Source: Oscillospiraceae bacterium | GTDB taxonomy: Bacteria; Bacillota; Clostridia; Oscillospirales; Oscillospiraceae | Assembly (NCBI GenBank): GCA_015068455.1 | Contig: SVKO01000004.1 | Span: 124,001 to 188,000 of the forward strand | DNA: 64,000 nucleotides | Direction: 5' to 3' | Shown here: positions 35,908 to 43,852 of the stretch, one piece after another | How positions within the stretch are numbered: the first letter of the stretch is position 1 | Layout: every line of letters starts with the position of its first letter | Notes under the pieces: generated by a model | What the model was told of the DNA's origin: nothing | Database searches by the model: none | Seen by the model: only the letters and a program-made list of their open reading frames with translations | Translations under genes and position numbers: made by a program

Positions 35908-37250
35908 TCCGCCGCCTCCTTGAGAAAGTGAAGAAGAAAGCACAGCGCCAGCAGATCCGCGCTCCCGCCGGGGGACAGGTTTTCTTCGATATAGGCCCGA
36001 TCCAGGGCCTCCACCGCCGCTCTGGCCGGATAGGGCTCCTGCCGCAGAAGCGCCTGCAGCTCCGCCGCGGCCCGCTTCTGTCGGTCGATCCCGCCGCGGG
36101 CGATCAGATTGGTGTCTTCGGTGTGGGCGATCATGGATAGCAGGGCGGCGGAACCCGCTTCATCCACGGTTTTTCCCTGCGCCAGCCCGGATTCCAGAAC
36201 GGGCAGACCGTGGCGCAGGACGGCAGGGAAGCCCTGCGCCGCCTCGCCGCGCACGCCGGCGACGCCGTACATGGCGTAGAAGCGTTCGCCGGGCGTCTTT
36301 GCCGTTTCCGGGGCAACGCCGCCCAGCTCGTTTTCCACCGCGCCGGCGGCCATGGCGGCGGCTTCCTTCGCAATGCGCTCCGGCTGCCGCCAGGCCTCCC
36401 GGTCCAGCCGGCCCAGGGCGCCGCACACCAGGCCCATGGAATAAATGGCGCCCTTGTGGGTGTTTACGCCGCCTGTGGCCCGGCGCATGGCGCACTCGGC
36501 CTGCCTGCCGGGGAAGCGAAGGGCCGCCAGGGTTTTCGGCGGACTCTGATCGGCGGTCTGCCTGCCGATGTGCACGCAGGTCTCAAAATAGGGGTGCAGG
36601 GCAGAAGCGCTGGACGCGAAGGAATAGAAATCCATGTCCGCGTGGCTGCCGTTGTTTGCCCGGTCCACCAGACCGGGCTTGGGGGTGACGGCCACCTCGT
36701 ACATCAGGGCACGGACCGACAGACCGGCGGCCTCCTTCGCGTCATAATCACGCAGAGCGTCCGTAAGGATCGTCCGCGTGGCCGCCTGGAGTTCTTCGAC
36801 GGTATGGGCCCGGCTGCGGGCGCATTCCGAAGCGTTCCGGTCACAGATCAGGCACCTGCGCGGCGCGCCGCGCTCCAGCTTGCGGCCTTCGGGGGTGATG
36901 ACGTCCATATCGAACAGCCGCCCCAGGGGACTGTGCTCCTCGATGGCGCAGGTCAGCTTCTTGAGGGCCCGGGGATCCATGTCCACGGCGTAGAGCCCCT
37001 CGCAGCCCGTCACGGCGTCCGTGGCTTCCTCATGGAGAATGGCGCCGCCGGACAGGGCGAGATGCTCCTTCAGCGCGCGCTCGCCCAGCCGGAAGCCCCG
37101 GCGGATGAGGGGACTGTTCTTCACTGGCCCTGCAATATTCATGGAGAAGGATACCAGCGGCAGCGCATACTGTGCCAGCAGCGCCCGCTGACGGCTTGCC
37201 CGGCGTTCGCGCGCTTCAAGCATCTGTTCCAATGTGACGGTCTCCGGCAT
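35904..37250 (-). CDS. citXG: CitX-CitG fusion: prosthetic-group synthesis and transfer for citrate lyase
   Basis: This 448-residue protein joins two enzymes. Residues 1 to about 165 are CitX, holo-ACP synthase of citrate lyase (YALPLVSFSMNIAGPVKNSP, RLFDMDVITPEG, RRCLICDRNASECARSRAH). From about 175 to the end is CitG, triphosphoribosyl-dephospho-CoA synthase (EVAVTPKPGLVDRANNGSHA, ATGGVNTHKGAIYSMGLVCG, MIAHTEDTNLIARGG). CitG makes the cofactor precursor from dephospho-CoA and ATP, and CitX attaches it to CitD. Such fusions are known from other bacteria. No frameshift is needed to read through both parts. It is separated from citF by 51 bases containing a strong hairpin, which may lower its expression relative to the structural subunits. 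Confidence 0.93.
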   Translation of the reverse strand: MPETVTLEQMLEARERRASRQRALLAQYALPLVSFSMNIAGPVKNSPLIRRGFRLGERALKEHLALSGGAILHEEATDAVTGCEGLYAVDMDPRALKKLTCAIEEHSPLGRLFDMDVITPEGRKLERGAPRRCLICDRNASECARSRAHTVEELQAATRTILTDALRDYDAKEAAGLSVRALMYEVAVTPKPGLVDRANNGSHADMDFYSFASSASALHPYFETCVHIGRQTADQSPPKTLAALRFPGRQAECAMRRATGGVNTHKGAIYSMGLVCGALGRLDREAWRQPERIAKEAAAMAAGAVENELGGVAPETAKTPGERFYAMYGVAGVRGEAAQGFPAVLRHGLPVLESGLAQGKTVDEAGSAALLSMIAHTEDTNLIARGGIDRQKRAAAELQALLRQEPYPARAAVEALDRAYIEENLSPGGSADLLALCFLLHFLKEAAE

Positions 37251-37268
37251 GGCGGTCCCTCCAGCAGC

Positions 37269-37297
37269 GCAAAGGGGACGCCCGGCGTCCCCTTTGC
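37269..37297 (-). promoter_or_regulatory. Intercistronic hairpin between citF and citXG
   Basis: A 13-bp perfect stem GCAAAGGGGACGC/GCGTCCCCTTTGC with a 3-base loop lies just after the citF stop. It probably acts as partial terminator or mRNA 3'-end stabiliser, favouring CitDEF over the maturation enzymes. Confidence 0.6.
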
Positions 37298-37301
37298 AGA
37301 A

Positions 37302-38855
37302 TCAGTCAAAGGTCTTTACTTTGCGCACCACGTCCATGATGGTGCCGTCCCGGGCTTCGATGATGCCCACGATGCGATCGTCGAATTCCACCGGCTCCGG
37401 CTCGCCCACGATGGCATAGGCGGTGTCGCGCAGCTCCTCGATGGTCACGAGGGGCACGCAGTCCGCCTTCTGCAGGGCCTCCAGCAGATCATGACGGTTC
37501 GGGTTCACCGCCACGCCGTAGTCGGTGACCACCACGTCCACGCTCTCGCCGGGGGTGGTGACGGTGGTGACGTTGGAGCAGATGGCGGGGATGCGCCCCT
37601 GCAGCAGCGGGCAGATGACGATGGTGCATTTGGCCCCCTGGGCGGTGTCGGGATGGCCGCCCTGGGCGCCGGTGATGACGCCGTCGGAGCCCACCACCAC
37701 ATTGCAGTTGAAGTGGACGTCCACCTCCAGGGAGGCCAGGATCACATAGTCCAGCCGGTTGACGAAGGCGCCCTTGTTGAAGGGGTTGGCGTAAGCGCCG
37801 GCGGTGATGCGGTGGTGGGCGGGATTGATGACGTTGGACACGGCGTCCAGGTCAAAGGCCTGGGTGTCCATCAGCACCCGCACCATGCCCCGGTCCAGCA
37901 GGTCGCACATGGGCTTGGTCAGGCCGCCCACGCCGAAGCCCATCTTGATGCCGCGCTCCTCCATGATTTTGGTCAGGTAGATGGTGCTGGCGATGGATGC
38001 TCCGCCCACGCCGGTCTGGTAGGAGAAGCCGTCCTTGAAATAGGGGGTATTCACCACGACCTGGGTGCAGTAGTCCGCCATCATCAGCTTGCGCTGGTCG
38101 GTGGTGGGCTTGGCCGCGCCGGTGGCGATTTTTTCGGGGATGCCGATGGCGTCCACCACGCACACGCAGTCCACCTTGGTCATGGAAATGTGGGCCGGGA
38201 AGTTGGGGAAGGGCACCAGGCAGTCCGTGATGGCCACCACGTACTCCGCCTGATCGCCGTCGATATGCGAATAGCTCAGCACGCCGCAGTTGGTCTTGCC
38301 GCCGATGCCGCGCAGGTTGCCGTAATCGTCGGAGGTGGGCGCGCCGATGAAGGCGATGTCCACCCTTGTCTCGCCGGTCATCAGCGAGCGCACGCGGCCG
38401 CCGTGGCTGCGCATGATGGCCAGACCCTTCAGCTTGCCGGCGGAGATGGCCTGGCCGATCTTGCCGCGCACGCCGGAGGCCTCGATGCGGGTGATGGTGC
38501 CGTCCTCGATCATGGGCACCAGCGGATCGTGGGCCTTGCCCAGGGAGGTGGCGGCCAGGGTGATGTTTTTGAGGCCCATTTTATGGATCTCCTCCATCAC
38601 CATGTTGACGATCAGGTCGCCCTCGCGGAAGTGGTGATGGAAGCTGATGGTCATACCGCTGTGGGCCCGGCAGCGGACCAGCGCCTCGTGGATGTCCTTG
38701 ACCAGCTTGCTGTGCTGGTTGTCCATGTTCGGGCGGATGATCGGCCCCTGCCGGCGGAAGGGCACGCCGTTTTTATAGTTGTTGCCCTGAAAGGGCTCTT
38801 TCCCCGTGGCCCGGAGGATCTCATCGGGGATCTCGCGTCCGACTGCGTTTATCAT
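37302..38855 (-). CDS. citF: Citrate lyase alpha subunit (citrate CoA-transferase)
   Basis: CitF exchanges acetyl for citryl on the CitD-bound cofactor. The 517-residue product carries typical blocks: HSGMTISFHHHFREGDLIVN, ITLAATSLGKAHDPLVPMIE, VDIAFIGAPTSDDYGN, YQTGVGGASIASTIYLTKIM, MRFGVGG-like KMGFGVGGLTKPM and DVVVTDYGVAVNP. The chosen start is ATG 38855, giving MINAVGREIPDEIL, with GGGGGAT upstream; it begins one base after the citE stop. A longer frame to 38930 lies inside citE. Works in the cytoplasmic citrate lyase complex with CitD and CitE, splitting citrate to acetate and oxaloacetate in anaerobic citrate fermentation. No citrate transporter is in the window. Confidence 0.95.
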   Translation of the reverse strand: MINAVGREIPDEILRATGKEPFQGNNYKNGVPFRRQGPIIRPNMDNQHSKLVKDIHEALVRCRAHSGMTISFHHHFREGDLIVNMVMEEIHKMGLKNITLAATSLGKAHDPLVPMIEDGTITRIEASGVRGKIGQAISAGKLKGLAIMRSHGGRVRSLMTGETRVDIAFIGAPTSDDYGNLRGIGGKTNCGVLSYSHIDGDQAEYVVAITDCLVPFPNFPAHISMTKVDCVCVVDAIGIPEKIATGAAKPTTDQRKLMMADYCTQVVVNTPYFKDGFSYQTGVGGASIASTIYLTKIMEERGIKMGFGVGGLTKPMCDLLDRGMVRVLMDTQAFDLDAVSNVINPAHHRITAGAYANPFNKGAFVNRLDYVILASLEVDVHFNCNVVVGSDGVITGAQGGHPDTAQGAKCTIVICPLLQGRIPAICSNVTTVTTPGESVDVVVTDYGVAVNPNRHDLLEALQKADCVPLVTIEELRDTAYAIVGEPEPVEFDDRIVGIIEARDGTIMDVVRKVKTFD

Positions 38856-38856
38856 A

Positions 38857-39756
38857 TCACAAATCCCCCTTATATACGCCGCTGGCCCTTGCCAGGGCCA
38901 GGGTGCGCTTCGCGCCGGCATAGAAGGCAATGTCGATCATCTTGCCGTCCACGGTGAACACGCCGATGCCCTGGGCCTTCTTGGTGTCGATCTCCCGGAC
39001 GACCTTTTCGGCGAAGAGGATATCCTTGGCCTTGGGCGTGAAGACGTCGTGCACGATGGGGATCTGGCGGGGATTGATGATGCTCTTGCCGTCGAAGCCC
39101 ATGGCGTGGATCGTTTCCACGTCCTTCCGGAAGCCGTTCATGTCGTCCAGGTTGGTATATACGGTGTCGAAGCACTGCACACCCGCCGCCCGGGCGGCGA
39201 TGATCATGTGCTGCCTTGCGCCCATGAGCTCCACGCCGGTGCCGGAGATGGTGGTCTGCAGGTCCTTGGTGTAGTCGCCGCCGGACAGGGCGATGCCGAA
39301 CAGGCGGGGGGAGGACTGGCAGACCTCGAATGCGTTCATGACGCCGCGGGCGGATTCGAGCGCGGCCATGATGAGGGTCCGGCCCGGTTCCACGCCGAAT
39401 TCCTGCTCCGCCGCAGCGATTGCCGCCTCCACCCGGCGCACGTCCTCGGCGGTCTCCGTCTTGGGGATGCGGACGGAATCGCAGCCGCCGGCCACGGCGC
39501 AGCGGATATCCTCCCGCCAAAGGTCGGTGTCCAGACCGTTGATGCGCACCACGCGCTCCACGCCGCGGTAGTCGATCTCCCGCAGGGCATGGAAGAGGGA
39601 ATAGCGGGCCGCGTCCTTTTCGCGCTCGGCCACGGCGTCCTCCAGATCCAGCATGATGGAGTCCGGCTTGTAGATGTAGGGATCCTTGATGAGGGCGGGC
39701 TTCTGGCAGTTCAGGAACATCATGCTCCTGCGCAGCCGTTTCAGATTCGGATTCAT
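38857..39756 (-). CDS. citE: Citrate lyase beta subunit (citryl-ACP lyase)
   Basis: CitE cleaves citryl-ACP to oxaloacetate and acetyl-ACP. The 299-residue product starts MNPNLKRLRRSMMFLNCQKP and shows family motifs SIMLDLEDAVAEREKDAARY, VVRINGLDTDLWREDI, VRIPKTETAEDV, ALESARGVMNAFEV, IALSGGDYTKDLQT and GFDGKSIINPRQIPIVHDVF. The ATG at 39756 follows GGAGGTGCC and overlaps the citD stop (ATGA), giving translational coupling. A frame running upstream to 40260 is not coding: it crosses citD in another frame. Confidence 0.95.
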   Translation of the reverse strand: MNPNLKRLRRSMMFLNCQKPALIKDPYIYKPDSIMLDLEDAVAEREKDAARYSLFHALREIDYRGVERVVRINGLDTDLWREDIRCAVAGGCDSVRIPKTETAEDVRRVEAAIAAAEQEFGVEPGRTLIMAALESARGVMNAFEVCQSSPRLFGIALSGGDYTKDLQTTISGTGVELMGARQHMIIAARAAGVQCFDTVYTNLDDMNGFRKDVETIHAMGFDGKSIINPRQIPIVHDVFTPKAKDILFAEKVVREIDTKKAQGIGVFTVDGKMIDIAFYAGAKRTLALARASGVYKGDL

Positions 39757-40052
39757 TGAATGGCACCTCCCCACGGCAGCGCGTCGCGGATATCGTTGGA
39801 ACGGTAGACCGCGCATTCCACTCTGGCCTTGATGGTGCAGTCCAGGGCGCCCTTGTCCACCACGGTCACTCTGGCGTCCGTCACCTCGAGGCGGGTCAGG
39901 GTCTCGCTGATCACCCTGCGGATCTGCTTGCCGTACTGGCGGATCACGGTGCTGTCCAGATCGAGCTCCAATTCTCCGCAGCCGGGTTCGACCGTGACCA
40001 TGCAGTCGCTGGATTCCAGCGTTCCGGCGACGGCAGGCTTCAAGATTTTCAT
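39753..40052 (-). CDS. citD: Citrate lyase acyl carrier protein (gamma subunit)
   Basis: CitD carries the phosphoribosyl-dephospho-CoA group on which citrate is bound. The 99-residue protein has the attachment-site motif GTLESSD (Ser14) near the N-terminus and the typical C-terminal ARVECAVYRSNDIRDALPWG. The ATG at 40052 follows AAGGGAG. It is the first gene of citD-citE-citF-citXG-citC, all on the minus strand and tightly packed. Upstream lie a terminator-like leader hairpin and a sigma-A promoter. Confidence 0.95.
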   Translation of the reverse strand: MKILKPAVAGTLESSDCMVTVEPGCGELELDLDSTVIRQYGKQIRRVISETLTRLEVTDARVTVVDKGALDCTIKARVECAVYRSNDIRDALPWGGAIQ

Positions 40053-40132
40053 GGCTGTTTCTCCCTTCTGTTCGTCGGTGGTTGCAAAATCGCTGTGCGG
40101 CGATGCGAAAGTTCAAGTCCGCGTATGAAAGA

Positions 40133-40181
40133 GAAAAATCCGGCCAGAACGGGGTCGCTTTTTTACGACGGCGCTGGCCGG
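40133..40181 (-). terminator. Terminator-like hairpin in the citrate lyase leader
   Basis: In transcription direction CCGGCCAG pairs with CTGGCCGG around a 26-base loop (itself able to fold GTCG/CGAC), followed by ATTTTTCTC. It lies between the promoter and citD, so it could attenuate the operon. A further possible stem, GGGAAC/GTTCCC, lies upstream at 40196-40218. The signal sensed, if any, is not visible. Confidence 0.55.
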
Positions 40182-40250
40182 TTTGCCGATAAGCAGGGAA
40201 CGGGTCGGATGGGTTCCCAACCGCAATGGGACATATGTTTCGTTGGTTTA

Positions 40251-40279
40251 ACCATACCATAACCGGATTCGTTTGTAAA
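40251..40279 (-). promoter_or_regulatory. Promoter of the citrate lyase operon
   Basis: Minus-strand TTTACA (40279-40274) and TATGGT (40256-40251) are exactly 17 bases apart. The predicted transcript would carry a leader of about 190 bases before citD. Confidence 0.65.
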
Positions 40280-40383
40280 TCGGGGGTTTCCCCAAAAAAA
40301 CGCGTGCTTTTTTATGAAAAACCGCGACAGAGCGCGTAAGCGCCCTTTCGGGCCGGGCCGGATCGTAGCGAACGGTACAAAAG

Positions 40384-40415
40384 CGCCGCGTCCGCTCTTG
40401 TCAGCGGACGCGGCG
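40384..40415 (-). terminator. Terminator after mnmA
   Basis: A 13-bp stem CGCCGCGTCCGCT/AGCGGACGCGGCG around CTTGTC, 15 bases after the mnmA stop, followed on the minus strand by TTTTGTACC. It ends the sulfur amino-acid operon before the citrate lyase promoter. Confidence 0.75.
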
Positions 40416-40429
40416 CGAAGGATATGAGA

Positions 40430-41500
40430 TTATGCGGTCTGCGCGATGACGCCCCCGCCGATGACGCAGCCGGCGCCGTCATAGAACACGGCCGACTGCC
40501 CCGGTGCGGCGGCGCGGACCGGTTCGTCAAATATGATTTCAAGCTGATCCGAACCAAGCAGCTCGATCCGGGCGGGCTGTCCGGGATGGCGATAGCGGAC
40601 TTTGACGCTGCAGCGCAGCCCCTCTCCGGCGTCCAGCCCGGGAATGCTCATGAAGCGGACGTCCGTGCAGCGAATGCGGCGGCTGTAAACAGACGCCTCT
40701 GCGCCGATCACGATCTCGTTTCGGTCGGCGCGGATCTCCTTCACATATGCCGGATACCCCAGGGCCAGACCGAGGCCGCGGCGCTGACCCACGGTATAGT
40801 GGATAATGCCCCGATGCCCTCCCAGGACGGCTCCTTCCTCATCCACGAAGGAGCCCTTTCCGGGGAGGGCTGTTTCAGCGTTGTTTTCGATAAAATCCGC
40901 ATAGCCGCCGTCGGTGACAAAGCAGATCTCCTGGGAGTCCGGCTTGTCTGCGACTGGCAGACCCGCCTGCCGGGCAATGCTTCGGACTTCGTTTTTGGAC
41001 AGCTCCCCCAGGGGCATCAGCGTCGCGGCGAGCTGTTCCTGGGTCAGGGCATAGAGCATGTAGGTTTGATCTTTTCCGGCGTATTTGGCCCGACGGACCG
41101 AGTATCTGCCGCTCGGAAGCCGGACGACGGAGGCGTAATGCCCGGTGGCGACAAAATCCGCCTCCAGCACCTTTGCCATATACAGCAGCTTGTCCCATTT
41201 CACGTCCCGGTTGCAGAGGATGCAGGGATTCGGCGTCCGGCCGCGCAGATACTCCGCGATGAACGGCCGGACCACATGGGTTTCGAACGCCGAAAGGCAG
41301 TTCAGGGGGACGTACCGAATGCCCAGCACCTGTGCCGTCCTTCTTGCTGCGTCAATTTCGCAGCACCGGTTCTCCTGCCCGTCGGCGGAGGCCCAGGTGC
41401 GCAGCGTGACGCCGATCACCTCGTATCCCGCGCGCTGCAGCAGGCAGGCGGCGACGGCGCTGTCCACGCCGCCGGACATGCCGACGATCACCTTCGGCAT
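40430..41500 (-). CDS. mnmA: tRNA-specific 2-thiouridylase
   Basis: MnmA inserts sulfur at position 2 of the wobble uridine in tRNAs for Lys, Glu and Gln, using ATP and a persulfide relay from a cysteine desulfurase. The 356-residue protein has the PP-loop SGGVDSAVAACL (9-20), catalytic Cys in NPCILCNRDVKW (Cys93/Cys96 region) and SQEICFV (Cys193), and HYTVGQRRGLGLALGYP. It begins one base beyond the end of the GDSL hydrolase gene, at the end of the cystine/methionine uptake operon, so it appears co-regulated with sulfur acquisition. That link is inferred from gene order. Confidence 0.95.
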   Translation of the reverse strand: MPKVIVGMSGGVDSAVAACLLQRAGYEVIGVTLRTWASADGQENRCCEIDAARRTAQVLGIRYVPLNCLSAFETHVVRPFIAEYLRGRTPNPCILCNRDVKWDKLLYMAKVLEADFVATGHYASVVRLPSGRYSVRRAKYAGKDQTYMLYALTQEQLAATLMPLGELSKNEVRSIARQAGLPVADKPDSQEICFVTDGGYADFIENNAETALPGKGSFVDEEGAVLGGHRGIIHYTVGQRRGLGLALGYPAYVKEIRADRNEIVIGAEASVYSRRIRCTDVRFMSIPGLDAGEGLRCSVKVRYRHPGQPARIELLGSDQLEIIFDEPVRAAAPGQSAVFYDGAGCVIGGGVIAQTA

Positions 41501-42124
41501 CTAAACCACCCCCATTTCCTTCAGCTTTTTTCTGACCGCCGCTGCAAACGCGGCATGGCCTTCCCGGTTCAGATGTTCGTTGTCCGCGTCGTCTGCAGCG
41601 GCAAAATCCGACGCAGCCAGGAAGGCTGCGCCGCGATCCGCGGCGATGCGGCGGTAGACCTCCTTCAGCTCGCGGCTGACCGCCACGGAGTTGCGGCAGA
41701 ATTCCGGATCTTTTTCCGGCTTCCATACGTTTTCACCGAGCTCGATGGGGGAGACCAGGAGGATGCGCTGCGCAGGGAGATATTTTTCCAGTTCATCCAG
41801 GCACAGTCCGATGCCTTTCCCGATGGCATAGGCGCCTGCGCCGTATACCGGCTTGCAGTCGTTGGTGCCGAGCATGAGGATGGCCGCGTCCAGCGGGGCG
41901 TGCGTTTCCAGGATCGGCGGAAGGGAAGCGCATCCCTTTCGCCCGGGCCGCAGGGCGTCTTCAAATGCAGTCGTCCGTCCGCACAGGCCTTCTTCAATGA
42001 CCTGCACGTTTTCGCACTGCTTTTGCAGAACGCCCGTCCACCGGATCTCCCACGGGAAGCGCGCAGATGTGCCGGGGATCAGTCCCCAGGTGTTGGAATC
42101 GCCATAGGCGAGGATGAATTTCAT
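41501..42124 (-). CDS. SGNH/GDSL-family hydrolase
   Basis: A 207-residue esterase-type protein. The four SGNH blocks are visible: block I AYGDSNTWG (nucleophile Ser at about 10), a Gly region EGLCGRT, block III LMLGTND (about 82-88) and block V DNEHLNREGH with the catalytic Asp and His near 180-188. No signal peptide, so probably cytoplasmic. Relatives include acyl-CoA thioesterase-like and arylesterase-like enzymes; the substrate cannot be told. The ATG at 42124 overlaps the metI stop by four bases, and its stop touches the mnmA start, so it is in the middle of the operon. Confidence 0.85.
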   Translation of the reverse strand: MKFILAYGDSNTWGLIPGTSARFPWEIRWTGVLQKQCENVQVIEEGLCGRTTAFEDALRPGRKGCASLPPILETHAPLDAAILMLGTNDCKPVYGAGAYAIGKGIGLCLDELEKYLPAQRILLVSPIELGENVWKPEKDPEFCRNSVAVSRELKEVYRRIAADRGAAFLAASDFAAADDADNEHLNREGHAAFAAAVRKKLKEMGVV

Positions 42125-42801
42125 GCTTTGTACCTCTTGTCCGTTTTCCGGGCGATCCGGTTTCCGGCCTCCTGGATGATCTGGACGATGACGACCGTCA
42201 GGACTACGCAGAACCAGGTGATGTCCGGGTGGAATCGCTGGTGCCCGTAGCTGATCGCGATCTGTCCCAGACCGGTGCCGCCGATGGTGGCGGCCATGGC
42301 GGAGTAGCCCAGGATCGTTACCATGGAAATGACCGCGCCGATGATCAGCGACGGCTTAGCTTCGGGGAGCAGGACCTTGCGTATGATCTGAAAATTGCCG
42401 GTTCCCATGGATTGGGCGGCCTCGATCACGCCGGCGTCCACCTCCTTGAGGGAGCTCTCCACCATGCGCGCCACGTAGGGGGCTGCGGCAATGACGAGCA
42501 TGACGATCATGGCACGATTGCCCAGACTGGTGCCGACGATCAGCTTTGCCGCCGGCAGCATCGCCACCATCAGAATGATGAAGGGCACGCTGCGGAAGAA
42601 GTTTACGATCAGGCCGAGGATGCGGTGAAGCAGCGGATGCGGCCAGATCCCTTCCTTATCCGCAACCGTCAGGATCACCCCCAGCGGCAGGCCGATGAGG
42701 TAGGCGATGACCGAGGACAAAACGGTCATATACACCGTCTCCCAGATCCCTTTCTGAATGATGCCGGTATTCCAGAGCTTCAGAAATAATTCGGAAAACA
42801 T
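42121..42801 (-). CDS. metI: Methionine ABC transporter permease MetI
   Basis: A 226-residue membrane protein with about five or six hydrophobic helices and the binding-protein-dependent permease EAA loop (DAGVIEAAQSMGTGNFQII). Other family traits are GLPLGVILTVADKEG near the N-terminus, VNFFRSVPFIILMVAMLPAAKL, GYSAMAATIGGTGLGQIAIS and the conserved YGHQRF close to the C-terminus. It lies three bases after metN and overlaps the GDSL gene, which fits a MetNI(Q) importer of D/L-methionine. The ATG at 42801 starts MFSELFLKLWNTGI. Confidence 0.93.
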   Translation of the reverse strand: MFSELFLKLWNTGIIQKGIWETVYMTVLSSVIAYLIGLPLGVILTVADKEGIWPHPLLHRILGLIVNFFRSVPFIILMVAMLPAAKLIVGTSLGNRAMIVMLVIAAAPYVARMVESSLKEVDAGVIEAAQSMGTGNFQIIRKVLLPEAKPSLIIGAVISMVTILGYSAMAATIGGTGLGQIAISYGHQRFHPDITWFCVVLTVVIVQIIQEAGNRIARKTDKRYKA

Positions 42802-42804
42802 GGG

Positions 42805-43794
42805 TCATTCCTCCTCCTGCCAGTCCAGCGGACTGTTTTTCAGCCAGGCGATGATTCTTTCGGCATCGCGCGGCTCCGTGGGCAGCTCGATCAGCATTTG
42901 ACCGTAGGTCCTCGTATCGAGCTGTTTTGTTTCCGCGAAAAGGATGTTCACCGGGCACTGGCACTCCAGGATCATCCGGGATAAAAGCGGTTCCTGCGAG
43001 ATCCCGGCATGGAAGGTCAGCCGGATCCGGCGGCCGCCCGGGGCGGATATGCCTACCCGGCTGTCCGGAAGGATCAACTCTTTTGCGATCGTCGATCTGG
43101 GATTTGTGAATACTTCGCTGACGGCTCCCTCCTCCACGACCCTGCTTTGATCCAGCACGGCGACCCGGTCGCAGATCCGGTCGATCACCTTCATCTCGTG
43201 GGTGATGATCACGATCGTCACGCCCATTTGTTTGTTGATTTCCGCCAACAGCTCCAGAATGGAGCGGGTCGTATTGGGATCCAGGGCGGAGGTCGCTTCG
43301 TCGCACAGCAGGTACTTGGGATTTGTGGCGAGGGCCCTGGCAATGGCCACACGCTGCTTCTGTCCGCCGGACAGCTGCGACGGATAGGAGTCCGCGCGGT
43401 CGGAAAGACCGACAAGCTCCAGCAGCTCCGTTGCCCGCGCCTTTGCTTCCGACCGCCGCAGGCCGGAGACCTCCAGGGGGAAAGTCACGTTATGAAGAAC
43501 CGTGCGCTGTTCCAGAAGGTTGAAGCCCTGAAAGATCATACCGATGGACTGCCGGAGCTTTAAAAGCTGCTTTCGGGGCAGGGCGGTGATCTCCCGGCCG
43601 TCGATCAGCACCCGGCCAGAAGTCGGTCGTTCCAGCAGGTTGATACATCGCACCAGCGTGCTTTTCCCCGCGCCGGACAGGCCGATGATGCCGAAAATCT
43701 CACCGTCACGCACGGTCAGGCTGATATCTTCCAGGGCAACGATCTCCCTGTCTGCCGTCCGGTAGGTTTTGCTCAGGGATTGAAGCTCTATCAT
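42805..43794 (-). CDS. metN: Methionine ABC transporter ATP-binding protein MetN
   Basis: A 329-residue ATPase with Walker A GLSGAGKST, Q-loop QGFNLLEQR, signature LSGGQKQRVAIARALA, Walker B YLLCDEATSALD and the switch His in ITHEMKV. The C-terminal ~90 residues (about 245-329) form the NIL domain (IRLTFHAGISQEPLLSRM ... DAERIIAWL), the methionine-sensing regulatory domain characteristic of MetN. The start is ATG 43794 behind GGAGGTG; the frame extends upstream to 44094, but that part lies inside the neighbouring gene. A 58-base gap from the binding-protein gene contains an 11-bp hairpin. Confidence 0.95.
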   Translation of the reverse strand: MIELQSLSKTYRTADREIVALEDISLTVRDGEIFGIIGLSGAGKSTLVRCINLLERPTSGRVLIDGREITALPRKQLLKLRQSIGMIFQGFNLLEQRTVLHNVTFPLEVSGLRRSEAKARATELLELVGLSDRADSYPSQLSGGQKQRVAIARALATNPKYLLCDEATSALDPNTTRSILELLAEINKQMGVTIVIITHEMKVIDRICDRVAVLDQSRVVEEGAVSEVFTNPRSTIAKELILPDSRVGISAPGGRRIRLTFHAGISQEPLLSRMILECQCPVNILFAETKQLDTRTYGQMLIELPTEPRDAERIIAWLKNSPLDWQEEE

Positions 43795-43814
43795 AGATGT
43801 TTTCACCTCCGCAT

Positions 43815-43839
43815 CAGGGGAGCCCGATGGGCTCCCCTG
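43815..43839 (-). promoter_or_regulatory. Intercistronic hairpin before metN
   Basis: An 11-bp perfect stem CAGGGGAGCCC/GGGCTCCCCTG with loop GAT lies between the dual binding-protein gene and metN. No T-run follows. It could protect the upstream message, raising the receptor over the transporter. Confidence 0.55.
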
Positions 43840-43852
43840 TGTGAATGAATTG

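Noticed and set aside
38870-40260. Long alternative frames across citE/citD, including a 467-codon extension of citE
   Set aside because: The upstream part overlaps citD in the wrong frame and the clear citE start with its ribosome site lies at 39756.
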